Source of the DNA: Euptelea pleiosperma
Taxonomy: Eukaryota > Streptophyta > Magnoliopsida > Ranunculales > Eupteleaceae
Assembly: GCA_035048495.1 (NCBI GenBank)
Contig: CM068543.1
Location: 24,727,751-24,791,750 of the forward strand
Direction of reading: 5' to 3'
DNA: 64,000 bases
The notes below the pieces were generated by a model. The model was not told where the DNA came from. It made no database searches and was given only the letters and a program-made list of their open reading frames with translations. The number at the start of each line of letters is the position of its first letter. Position 1 is the stretch's first letter. Made by a program: the position numbers and the translations under genes. Of this stretch, positions 1 to 13,000 are shown one piece after another.

Positions 1-640
1 AAAAACTCTAGTCACAAAGTGGGGATGTCAAGATGATTGGATTTCGGGAAGATGATTACTGTTGTGGCATTTATATGCTTTGATTTGTGCAAAGTCTTTA
101 TAGACTGGTCCCGACAAAGGGGCTAAGAGTGAATTATATTTTGTCATAAGAAACGGAGAGGAGTCATGTGTTGCCGACCCAAAACAAGGTGTAAATGATG
201 ATGATTGATGAAACAAAGAGGTGGTTTGGTGCCTAATTTTAAGAGGGATTTATTGGATAGAGAGAGAGGAGTGCGTCACTGTTCTTCACTGTTTCAAAGA
301 GGTTTTCATTCCTGTGGATAGGGAGGACTCATATTTGGAGATGGGTTTTGAAAGGAGAAATTCCTGTATATTCTTTTAAGGAGTTTTCATGGGTTTACTG
401 CAACTCTCTAGCTAGAACAGGAGTTAGTAGCAACTCTTTGTATATAGGTAACTTGATTATCTAATTATGCGCTTTCATCGAGCAGTAAAGTATGTCATGT
501 GGTTTTTGCAAAGGGAACTTGTTGTATATATGATCCAATTGTATTTTGGGGACACCTTTTTCTATTTTGTAAATTTTATTATTCATTAATGTAATGCACC
601 TTTGTTACTTATCAAAATAAGGGTTATTCAGAGAAGTTCT
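1..640 (+). mobile_element. probable LINE 3' end remnant
   Basis: The stretch holds no open reading frame of note. It ends near 600-625 with ttacttatcaaaataag, the kind of A-rich terminus seen at the 3' ends of plant LINEs. No target duplication was found and no conserved domain can be read. It may instead be ordinary TAF2 intron sequence. Confidence 0.3.
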
Positions 641-952
641 TCGATTGAGAGAAGTTGGGGTTAGTCAATTCCCCCTAGGGTGGAGGACTTCATTTTGACG
701 GTGGTACGAATGCTTCCTAGGTGCTCCAAACCCTAGGCCTTCCTTAAAACACCCGTTTCCATTCCCACTTCTTGCAACTAAGCTTTGTTATGTAGCAGCT
801 AAGCATTTGCTTTGCTGAATTGACTCCCTTATGCTACAAATTCCTTTTCATTCTAGTTTTATCCAAGTTAAAAACTTGCAAACCTTGATTGTCTGACTTC
901 ACATATTCTTTTAGTGCAAGTTAATACTTTTTGTTTTGCTGGCTATATGCAG

Positions 953-1078
953 GCAAATTGTGCTGTGTGTAAGGCTGATGTGAGTGGTGCAACTGCTTTG
1001 AGTTCCTCTGCTTCTTCTATGGACTTGTATGGAACTCAATGCGTGGGTTTATATGGCAAAATTCGATCATGGAAATCT
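953..1078 (+). CDS. TAF2: TAF2 exon a
   Basis: A 126-bp, phase 0-0 exon of 42 codons, starting [12 protein letters not shown] and ending YGKIRSWKS. The acceptor is tatatgcag ending at 952 and the donor is gtaagt at 1079. The upstream TAF2 exons are not in the window. This is the junction between the aminopeptidase-like fold and the following helical region. Confidence 0.93.
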
Positions 1079-4000
1079 GTAAGTTAACTCTGCACTTCTG
1101 TGAGTGGGTGTTTTTCTTTAATTTGTGTCCTATTATTTTTTATTGTCTTTGTCTTTGTTAACAGGTGGCAATTCTTCAAATGTTGGAAAAGCAGATGGGG
1201 CCGGAATCGTTTCGTAAGGTGAGAGTACTAGATGCAGTTTATTTTGACAATTTGTCTGGGTGTTTGTTGTTGTTGTTGTGATTATTACACTTAGTAATTT
1301 GATGGGTGAGGATATTGTTTCCTGTTGCTGTTTGATTTTTCTGGTTCCTTAAGTCACGTGCTGGTTTTGTTCTTTCTTGAATTTTTCTTCTATTTTGCAG
1401 GAGTTCAGTTTTTAAGTGCCTTTCCGTTTGTTTGTCTTGATATATACTATTCATGTTGGTTGATGTTGTCAAGAGCTGTTCCTTATGTACTTGGTACTAT
1501 GATTCAACTTTCTTACGGTGTCAAATAACAACTTGTTGCATGGATGTGGACACATGTGTCAGAATCCAACACGGATACAAGGTGTTGGACTCAGCAAACC
1601 CAAAAAATAGGATTCGGGGACTTGGCTGTATATTTTAATTATTCAAATAGGTTCAGCCTATAATTAATAGATTTTTCCTTTTTTTATAGGAAGTGAGATA
1701 ATTGTTTAAAGGATGTTAGAAACAAAATCTTATCTTTTTCTCTCTCTACAATCCCTAAGATAAAGGAATCTTAATTTATACCTTAATTATAGGAAAAAGC
1801 TATTAATTATCTCACTTTTTATTTGAATATTTTAATTATTCAAATATTGAAGTGTCCGTGGTGTCCCAATCCATGTCCAAATGTATGGACATGCGATTTG
1901 TCAGCTGGTTGGAAGTGTCCATGCAACACAGCTCTTGCTGGTGCTTTAAATTAGTTTAGTGAGAAAGCTAAGTTGTGGCACATCGATAGTTAGCTTATTT
2001 TGTCTTGTACATGGATTTGCTGTATTTTTGAAAAGAAAACATTTATACCCAAACTTCTCACAGATATGGTAAAATGTGCACATTTTTGAATAAAATATAT
2101 ATTATCTGACTTGCGCCCAATGGTGTGTGTGCATTTGTAACTTCATGCTTGTTTAGGCTTGAGCGATTGATTTAAAACTGTTCCAAACATGTATTCCTGC
2201 ATTTTTTGTTGATAGGGATACTGTATGCTCTACTTTTGGTTACTTTTTCACTTAATGATATACATATTGTTGTTGCTTTAGTGTGATGGAATTCTAGTTT
2301 TCTAATGGCTTGTTCCTTATCTCCAATATTCAGATTTTGCAGATAATTATTTTTAGGGCTCAAGATGCAACTCGTTCCTTGAGAACTCTTAGTACAAAGG
2401 AGGTGACCATATCCTCCTATAGTATATTCTTCATAGTTCATATTTTTCTCATCTTGATATCTAATCATATGTTCCTTGTGACATGCATTGTGTTTGCATC
2501 CATATCTTTCATTATATGGTTATGATTTGCTTTGGTGCCACTTTCTTGATTTTTCTTGTTTCATGTATTTTTTATTCCAACGGGATGCAATTAGTTGGAA
2601 TTCATGAATATGCCCATGGCATGGCAGAGAACATAGCAAGTTCCTCTTGTTTGTTGTTCACTACGTATCTTTTTACTATTCGAATAGGCTACACTGTTTT
2701 CTTTGTTCACATCCTGCTATAGCATATGTGACTCAACTAAGCACCCGAGGTTTCTCAGAAATGGTCCTTACGTGCTTCATATGCTTAGGTTGTTCTTCTG
2801 GTGCTTTACTATGCATCTTACAAGAGTCCTTTCTTTCCATGATGGAGAGTATAAGCATGGTTCAAAGTCTTGTTGCATCTTGGCCAAGATGTCTCATTCC
2901 GATAAGGTTACTAGAAGTCTAGAACAATATATTGGGAAATGTATTCCCTCGATGGTCATACCAAAACCTTCAGTAATTTATACTTTGTTTTTATAGCATA
3001 TGTGCCTTTTATAACTTAAATATAAGAATAAGATAAATAATGTACTTTTCGCGTAATTAAGCATTAAAATTAATTTAAAGTAATGTCCATTTGTACCTTT
3101 GCGTATTGTGCTGTATCATTTATGTGTATTGTGCGGAATGAGACTGAAATTTTAAACCTTGAGTATAAGATTGGCTGATTCTCTAGACCTATGATACCTG
3201 GATACTTCAACGTGCCTAATGTTGACACGACAGGATGCCAATTTTGGTGCCGGATATAGCATGGATATTTCTACAGTTCTACATCACAATTTATCATTTC
3301 CTATTGCCCTGTGGTTATTTTCTTAACTCCTAATAATTTCATTATTTTTTTGTTAACAAAACACATAAATGGAATATCGAAACAAGTCTCACTGTAAAAC
3401 CTTTACAATATTAGAAGTTTCATTACATTTGGCATGGCATAAATATAAAAAATGGTACTTGACTTGAGCGAAATTTTATAGCAGGGTATCAGCATATTGG
3501 ATAGGATGCTCGTATTCATATCCGTTCTTGGATTTTAAGAAATGAAGAGTCCTATACCTATTTCTCGTATTAGTGCCCGTTCCAATATCCAGTTATCCAC
3601 ATAGACAGCTTAGATCTAAACTATGCATCCTTCTTAAGTTATTCATTATTTTCATTATTCGCCATCAACAAGAATAACCTTATACCTCCCTATATTCTTG
3701 TATCATTTTTCTAACTTTTTTTTTTGCATGCTTTCTTGTCCCTTTTTATCCATAAACAATGATGTTTAGTAGATATATTTTTCGAAAGTGAATTGCCTAC
3801 ATTGTGTTAGCTTTTGTAAAGTTAACAAAATAGTCTAACTAGGGAAAATGCCTAGAACATCAAGTGTGATTTCTTGCCCCTGTACTCATGCAGGATTACC
3901 TTGAATTTTCAGCAAGAAAGAGTATCCATGGTTGGAATTGAGATATAAAATTCACACCATTCATGGATTCGAAGGTCAAAACCACTTCCTCTAATTATGA

Positions 4001-7000
4001 ATAGGATTTGATCCTAGCTTAAATTACCGATCCTGTTTTTGTCTGTTTATGTTGCTTTTAAAACCTCTTGTGATTGTATAGCATGCAAAAGTATTATGAT
4101 CAGTGAGGATGATATAGTTGTATTTTAGGGTTTGGTAATAGGGTTAGTTTAGATTCTATGGTTTGGGTTTGTAGAGATAGAGAAGGAGAAAGATAGAAGA
4201 AGAAGAAGAGTTAGAGGAAGAGAGATCATGTGTATGACATGACAAATTTTTTTATTTATACTAGGGAACTTTTACATGGGCAAGTATGCCCTTACAACAT
4301 GAACATAAAATATGATACTACCCTGACAGCACTCCCCCTCAAGTTGGTGCATAGATATCTATCATGCCCACCTTGCTGAGACACCTGTGTAGTTGATGGC
4401 TCGGAACTTCCTTAGTGAATACATTCACTATCTGCTCGTCTTTCTTCATAAAAGGAGTACAAACTTCTCCAGAAAAATCTTCTCTCGTATGAAGTGTCTG
4501 TCCACTTCAATGTGCTTTGCCCGATCATGCTGAATTAGATTATTAGCAATGCTGATTGCTGCCTTGTTATCACAATACAAGTTTACTGAGATAGTAACAG
4601 GGAATCCTAGTTTAGCTATTATGATTCTCAACCACAACATCTCGCACAAGCCATGAGCTATAGCTCGAAACTCAGCATCTGCATTGGATCGAGCAACCAC
4701 AGGTTGCTTTTGCACTCCTATCGAGCAAACACAGGTTGCTTTTGCACTCCATGTCACAAGATTGCCCCTAACAATGGTGCAATACCTTGAAGTAGATCTT
4801 CTGTTTTCCTTGGCACCTGCCCAGTCTGCATCAATGTATGACTTCACTCTCATGTGACCATTGTTCTTGAAGAGAAGTCCCTTGCCAGGAAAGGATTTGA
4901 GATACCTCAAAATCTTATGTGCTACCTCCAAGTGGATGTCCCTAGGTGAGTGCATATACTGGCTGATCAAGCTGACTGCAGATGTAATATCTGGTTTGGT
5001 TAGAGAGATATATATCAATCTCTCTACTAGTCTCTGAAAGCTCTCAACGTCTTTCAGTAACTCACCACTTGCCTAACCCAACGTGATTTTGTTCCACATG
5101 TCTGGCCCCTAATTTTCTAGAATCCTTTAGTACATCAAGGACATCCTTTCTTTGAGACACGAAGATCCTCTGGCGTGATCTTGCAACCTCTATGCCCAGA
5201 AAGTACTTTAGGGGTCCTAGATCCTTTGTCTCAAAGTCGTTAGCAAGATGTCGTTTCAGCTGTGCAACTTTCAGCATCATTCCCCGTCACAATGATGTCA
5301 TCCACAGAGACAATGAGAGAAGTGATGCTCCTCCCATAAGGCCTAACAAACAGAACATGATCAACTTGGCTTTGGGTGTAGCCCAGATTCTTCACTGCCT
5401 GGGTACACCTTTCAAACCATGCTCTGAGAGATTACTTCAGCCCGTATAGCGACTTCTTTGGTCTGCATACTCCACTACCATCTCCTACTGGTAGGAATCT
5501 TGGAGGAGGAACCATGTACACCTCTTCTTGTAGATCTCCATGAAGAAATGCATTCTTCATATTCAGTTGATGTAAAGGCCACGATTGGTTAGCAGCAAGT
5601 TAATATGAGAACCCTTGTGGAGTTCATTTAAGCAACTGGGACAAATATCTCCACGTAGTCGATGCCATATATCTGTGAGTATCCTTTGGTTACCAATCTT
5701 GCCTTGTAGTTCTCTACTAACCCATCTGCTTTGTACTTCACAATGTAAACCCATCTACATCCCACTGGTTTCTTCCCTCTAGGTAATTCAACCAGCTCCA
5801 AGATGTTTTTTTCAAAGACTCTCATCTCTTCGACCATTGCATCCTTCCACTTAGGATGCGTCAACCCTTCTGCCACTGAAGAAGGTATAGGAATGGTGGA
5901 CAATGAAGTAACGAATGACTTGTAAGATGGAGGTAAGGCCTCATTTGAAACAAAGTTACTGAAAGGGTGTTGGGTACAACTACTCGTACCCTTTCTCAAA
6001 GAAATAGGAAGATCAGTGGAACATGCGTCGATAGTAGAGTCAATAACGGGAACTGGAATAGATTCGGGATGGTACAACTGGTACTACTAGATCTGCTATG
6101 GCTTTCCCTCTTTTACGATAGACTTGAAGCTCCCCCTGAACACAAGCCGCCTACCAGTCCTCTCGAACATGAAAGTGGGAGGTGGAGGAATAGGGACATT
6201 GGAAGAGGAAGGCCTCTCTTCACTACTTCACCCCCCCCCGTAGAAGAGAGGCCGAGGAAAAGAAAGGAGTATCCTCTCAGAAGTTGACATCCATGGAGAC
6301 AGACTTCTTGCCAGACAAGGGGTGATAAAATTTGTACCCATTATGTGCGGACGAGTATCCAAGGAAGATGCATCGGAGAGCCTTGGGATCTAACTTGGAA
6401 CGGTCGGGACTTAGGATGTGAACAAAGCAAACATTGTGGACATATTAAACACAACTATATATACGATGATGGACTAAAATAAGGAGCAAGTGGGAGCAAG
6501 CAATTCATAAGGGGTCTTAAAATGCAGAGCACGTGAAGACATGCGATTAAAGAGATATGCGGCAGTAAAAACAACATGGGAACAATAGGATTTTAGGACA
6601 TTGTAACTTATGAGAAGGGAACGAGATACCTCAAGAAGATGGGGCATTTTCTTTTCAGTTACACCATTTTGTTTGGGGGTGTAGCTTCAAGAATTTTGAT
6701 GACAAATCCCATGTTTAGCCAAATAATACCAATAAAAAAAAGGTTCAGCCAAATAATGCTGTAGACCCCCATACATATACTTACCACCTTGGTCAGATCG
6801 AAGAGTCTTGATTTGAGCACCATACTGGTTCTGAACCATCTTAGGAGAACCTTTAAAGATGGAATACATCTCATCTTTGGTTTTCATAAGGTAGACCCAT
6901 GTACATCTAGTGTGATCATCCACAAAAGTAACAAATTAGCGGAAGCTAAAAATAGAAGTAACGGGAACAGGTCCCTAAACATCAGATTGCACAATATCAA

Positions 7001-10000
7001 AGGGAAAATAAACTTCTATTACTCCTGGATGGATGTGGAACGACATTATTCGGCAAGCTCACAAGTGTCACAATGCAACTCAGACATACAAACAGAAGTT
7101 AACAAAGCAGGAAATAAAAGTTTCATGTACTAAAACAAAACATGGCCAAGGCGGGCATGCAACACAAAACGGACTCAAGACTGAGTCGACTACTACTACG
7201 AGACTATAGTGCTATGCGCTCAACAAGTTTTCCATCCAGGAGATATAAGCCATCAGCTTCACGTCTGATACCAATCGTTCTCCTCGTATCTAGGTCCTGA
7301 AAGACACATGTAGAAGGAAATAATGTAACACTACAATTCAACTGCTTGGTAAGGGCGCTAATATATAAGAGATTGAAGTAAATCTAGGAACATGTAAAAT
7401 AGAGGATAAAGAGATGTGAAGAGATTGACATTCCCTTGCCTCCGGAAAGGGTACGATCAACAATATTAACCTTATCTTGACCCAAACAAATAGAATAGGA
7501 AGAAAATAAAGAAGACATACCCGTCATGTGCTCAGAGATACCTGAATCAATGATCCAGGTGGATTGGATTAGGGGATAGACACATGATGAGCAGTACTAA
7601 TGGTACCTGACTGAGCGAAAGAGGAGGTAGATGTGGCAAAAAAACCCTCTAACTGAGCTAGGAAGCGTCGAAAGTTTTCGATCTCGGCCTGTGGAATTGG
7701 GATTGTAGAGACAACGGAAACTGGGGTAGGCATAGGCAGAGAAGGCCATGTAGGAGAGCCCTGGCGAGTATCAATTGAAAGTCAGAACTCGCACTATGGT
7801 AGAAGGCAACCTTGATCGGTTAGTGCGTGGTGGACGACCATGCAATTCCCAATACTTGTCTTTCACATGCCTTAGGCGTCCTCAATGGCCACACTTAGGC
7901 CTATCCCAATCCGAAACTTCCCAGAAGAAGCTGGGTAGATGGCTGAGCGGAAGTAGAAGGCTAAGAGGCCCTGCCCCTCTCAAAACGTTGGGTAGCAGCG
8001 ACGGAGACAAGGGCAGACCTATTAGAAGCTGTGGGTGATGCCATGACACTCCGCCTACTCTCTTCGTTTCGTACATACGAATACACCCGACTGAACGATG
8101 ATAATGAATCCGGCTGAGGATCTGTATCTCCTAGCTAACTCATACTTAGAGTTAAGCCCAACAAGGAACTCAAAGATTCGAGTCTCTTCCACAAGCCTTC
8201 AGTACTTGGCCTCGTCTTCTGTGCATGAGGGATGAAATGAGTGATAGTAGTCCAACGCTTCCCACATACTACGAAGAGTAGCAAAATATTCCAAGAGAGA
8301 CCTGTCCCCTTGATGAAGATGACCAATGCTTTGATGTAACTGGAAGGCCCGGGCAATGTTCTACCTCCGACTCGCTGAGAATATGTCTGACAAGCTGTAT
8401 CCCAAACCTCCTTGGCCATAGGCAAGAACAAGAAACCCTGACTAATATGGGGCTGCATGGAATTAAGGAGCTAAGATATAACCGTGAGGTTCTCAGTCTC
8501 CCACTTCTCAAACAATGGGCCATCAACTGTATTGGGTTCAACAATGCATCTGGTAATGTACCCCAACTTGCCTCGGCCACCGATATACATCCTGGCTGCC
8601 TGAGACCACTCCAAATAGTTATTGTCATCCAGCTTGACCGAGATAATCTATAAACTTGGGTTCTCTAAGCCCACTTGAATCACGACGGACGTAGAACCCA
8701 CAGAGGTAGCTTCCAAGCTCACAGTGGACCCTCTAGTAGACATAGATACCCAATATCAACAAGCAAAGTAGAGAGGAGTCGTGTACATGCAACAGACCCG
8801 CAAACACACGAAATAAGAGATCAACAACAGTTTACAACCTGAAATAAGCCCAAAAAAGGGAACAAGAAATGTTGGCCATAGGCGGTAGCACGAAGAGGAA
8901 GTTCCAGCCCCCGAAGCATCAAAGTTTCACGAATCAGCGCCATTCAACTAAAGAGGAGCCCACGCAGGTTACTGTCCCCAAAATGAGCCCAAACAAGGGC
9001 GTAATAGGGCTAGGTGGTAATGTTGAGGGAGAGTTTCATCTCCCGAAATCGTGATTCTTCACAAAACGTGATGAGGGTGGATTCTTCGTGTTTGTATTTA
9101 TGTAACGGACCAAAAGTAAGCAACAGACAAAGGTAAAGTACCTCCCCCAGACAGAACATTCAAGGAACTTGAGAAACAATTTTTTACTTTATGTGAAAGA
9201 ATAAGAAAAACTCCATCAAGACAGCCTCAAAAAATTCCCGAAAAATCACCATAATTCTTAAAAAAATATGGTCCTTTAGGTAGGACTTACCCCATACCTC
9301 GAGATCTGCACATGATGGTACGGTTGTTGACGTTAGCCGACGGTGATGACGATGTCAGCACCTGTTGGCCGCTGCAAAAGTGCGTGAGCCTTGTCGTAGG
9401 GTTAGAATCTGATACCAAGTTGTATTTTAGGGTTTGCTAATAGGGTTAGGTTAGATTCTATAGTTAGGGTTTGGTAGAGATTGAGAAGAAGGAGAAAGAG
9501 TGAAGAAGAAGAAGAGTTAAAAAAAGAGAGATCATGTGTATGTCACATGACTACAATCTTTTTCTTTATACTAGGGAACTTTTACATGGACAAGTATGCC
9601 CTTACAACATAAGCAAATATGATACTACCATTTCTTTTCTATAGTAACAAAGTTAACTTTGCCAATAAAAGGAAGTTTATGATGCATGGTCTTTGCCCAT
9701 AAAGTTAACTTTACCCATGATTCCTTCTTGGACTGAACTAACCAAGTTTCATTCTTTGATTCATTGAACCAAGAATCCTATCCAATTGAATATCTTAATG
9801 CCCAAGACTATCATACAATTTAACTTTATATAATGGCAAACCAACTCAAAGAAGCGACCCCCCATAAAAGGAGGAATGATTAGGTTTGGCATCACTCTGT
9901 TGGTGCTATTACCTACAGAGATTGATGCTAATCCCCAAGATTCATCTCCTTCAAAGTTTTTCTTCCTGGAGGTTTTGGTGCATTGTTGATGATGATACTT

Positions 10001-13000
10001 CTTCTGTCAGTAAATTTTACTTTTTTTTCTTCCTTCTCTACCATGACCTTTTCTGAAGAAAATTCAAACAAATGCCTTTCTTTTGATCTTGTGACACGTT
10101 GAACTTCTTGCCTATATATTTACCCAAGCAGAGGTAAAACAATGAGAATCCTGCAGAAAGAGAACAATCAAATAACCCAATTTGCTCTTTTGGCATCTCT
10201 GTCTCATTGTTAATTACGCCCTTTAAATTGTTGACTTCTTATTGTTTATGAGAGAGATCCCAGTTCAACTTTACTGTTCTGTTGTTCTGATATATTGCTG
10301 AAATTTCATCTTCACTGTTCGTGAAGATCTCGTGATGTATCATTCCAAATGGAATATTTTCGATGTCATGTAAGTACTGTTAGTCTGAGGAGCAGAGCTT
10401 GCTGTAATGATCTAATGGAATTTTAGTGAGCCAACGGATAATCGTGGGACAACTTTTCCACGTCATATCAGTATCACTTGAAACAGGTACGAGTAATATG
10501 GGTGGCTTGGCTGAGTCAGACTTGTACTGGCCAAGGAAAAACAAGTTAGTCCAGGTCTAGTGGGTGCTACAATTCACAATCACTTGTCGGAGTCACCCTC
10601 TGCGTTGTATAGGAATTAAATATGGTTTTGTATTGTCTGAGTTTGGAATGGAATTGTTTACATTGGTCATTAATTAATGGCTAGGATACGAGTGATGTTA
10701 ATAACTATATCGTCTAGGATATTCACATTGTTCTGTAGTCATATCCTCAGTGATAACTGCTGACACTTCATGTATTGATACAATGAAATTTGATTTTGAT
10801 AATCATTTGTTCGGTGATTAATTGCTTTCCATGGGTTATCTTTTAAATAGATGAGGTATTGGAGCATGAAGTCTTCCTTTTCATTTGTTTTGAATTGTGA
10901 GATGCAGTTCCGACACTTTTCCAATAAGGTTGGCAATCTTGAACGTCCATTTCTGAAAGAATTTTTTCCTCGTTGGGTGGGATCTTGTGGATGTCCAGTG
11001 CTAAGGTTTGATTTGAATGGGCTTCATTTCAGTACTTCTTTGTCCATTTTTTTGGGCAGAGTGTCATCTTTAGCTGATTTTATATGTTTGAATGTTGTCT
11101 TTTATTTTTTTCAAGGATGGGATTGTCCTATAACAAACGGAAAAATATGATTGAATTGGCGGTTTTGAGGGGTTGCACTGCAACAATAGATTCAATTACA
11201 TCAGCTCCTAATAATCCTGATGGTGAAACCCGAGAAGGCGATGTTGGATGGCCTGGGATGATGAGCATCAGAGTTCATGAACTTGATGGTATGTATGACC
11301 ATCCAATTCTGCCCATGGCTGGTGAAACTTGGCAACTGCTGGAAATACAATGCCATTCGAAACTAGCTGCAAGACGCATTCAGAAGCCTAAGAAAGGTTC
11401 CAAACCTGATGGCTCCGATGATAATGGTGATGTTGTTCCTGCCACAGATACGCGTCCCAAGTATGTCATCATCATGTTAGGCTCGAACGACATGTTCTAA
11501 TTTTTTTTTTCTAAACTGGATTCCGATGATTTTTCTTTTGAGAGTGATGCAGTGCACTCTTCTTTGGGCAGTGCGGAATCTCCCTTGCTGTGGCTCAGGG
11601 CGGATCCTGAAATGGAATATCTTGCTGAAATTCATTTTAATCAACCTATTCAGATGTGGGTAAGATGAGTTTCTAACCACTTATGAGTTATGATACTTAG
11701 AAGCTATAACAACAACTTCTTTATTGTGTATAATTATGAATCCACAAACATCATGTATTATATTTCCTGTCTTGATACTCTTTTGGCTTAAGGGTCGGGC
11801 TCCGTTGACAGCCCTAAAATGACAGGATTTTGTACAGGACACAAATATGTGCCATATGGCACACTCTTAAGAGGACTCTGACCGTATGGATGTTTGTCCA
11901 ATCCCTAGGTGGACCTACAAACCAAAATTCAGCCTGATTAGTGATTTCTAGGCGTTGGATCTTTGTACTTCAAACATTGCTATAATTCCCACAGTTGAGA
12001 TCAACCCATGAAAATAAGTCCAATCCAACGTCTAGAAATCACTAATCAGGCTAAATTTTGGTTTGTAGGTCCACCTAGATATTGGACAAACATCCATACG
12101 CTCGGAGTCCTCCATGAGTGTGCCACGTGGCATATATTGTATCCTGTACAGAATCCTGTAATTTCAGGGCTGTCAACGGAGCCTGACCCTTGGCTTAATG
12201 GTGTATGATCTGTGGCCTAAATGTATTGAGAAACGTGTATTCTTCAATTTACAATGAAAAAGTCGTATTCTGTTTGTTCTAAACTTCACATACCTAGGGT
12301 TTAAATTAAATCATTAAAGTGGAAAATAGAGTATAAGAAATTGAGAGAGAAGAAAAGAGAGAAGAGAGAAGAATGGAGAAGGGAAAATCGTGTATTATAT
12401 GGAGCATGGTTTTTCACATATTTATATTAATGAGGTTAAAGACAATGAGATACCAAAAATACCCTTGGTACCCCAAGTTACATTTAAACAGGGAAAATAA
12501 AGACATAACCAACACTCCCCCTCGATAGGTTTGGTACCATGGTTACCCATTCATTCAACATGTCAAGAACATACTTTCTTTGGGAGATGGATATCCCTTT
12601 CTTCAATTCTTCGAAAGTATATTAACGGCCCAAGATCTTTTTTTTTTTGATAGGTAAACAATTATTATTCCCCCCTAACAACCCCCCTAAGGTAAGAACT
12701 GGACCGCTAGACCGAACCCAGGTCTGCGGGTACAACCCCCCACAGCCTGCCCAACTCAACTGCTGGACCCGTAAGGGCCCGAGATCTTTAATCTCAAACT
12801 ATGTCCTTAGAAAGTTCCTCAACTCTTGGACTTCCTTTGTGTCATTTCCTATCATCACAATGTCATCTACGTAAATTATGAGAGAAGTAATTCTGTCTTG
12901 TTTGCTTTTGATGAACAATGTGTTGTCGGCTTGGCTCTGTACGTACCCCATCTTTTTGATTGCCCATTGAATCTCTCAAACCAGGCTTGAGGTGACTGTT

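Larger units (their letters stand above)
4119..9629 (-). mobile_element. Ty1/copia LTR retrotransposon A, degenerate
   Basis: A complete copia layout antisense to TAF2. The 3' LTR is 4119-4331, followed by the polypurine tract (ctccccctca on the + strand, 4332-4341), RNase H, RT, integrase, protease, gag, leader and a primer-binding site complementary to initiator tRNA-Met (tctgataccaa at 9408-9418). The 5' LTR is 9421-9629. The LTRs are about 210 bp and clearly related but diverged; the outer end of the 5' LTR lacks about ten bases present in the other copy, so the target duplication cannot be read. The coding region carries many stops and frameshifts. Confidence 0.9.

Noticed and set aside
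2172..2996. Overlapping short frames at 2172-2996 as small genes
   Set aside because: They lie in TAF2 intron or overlap exon c on the wrong strand or frame, with hydrophobic AT-driven composition and no motif.
11545..11571. Alternative acceptor extending TAF2 exon f by 27 bp
   Set aside because: It is in phase (AG ending at 11544) but has a weaker context than ctttgggcag at 11571, and adds residues not expected from my recollection of the plant protein. Kept only as an alternative.
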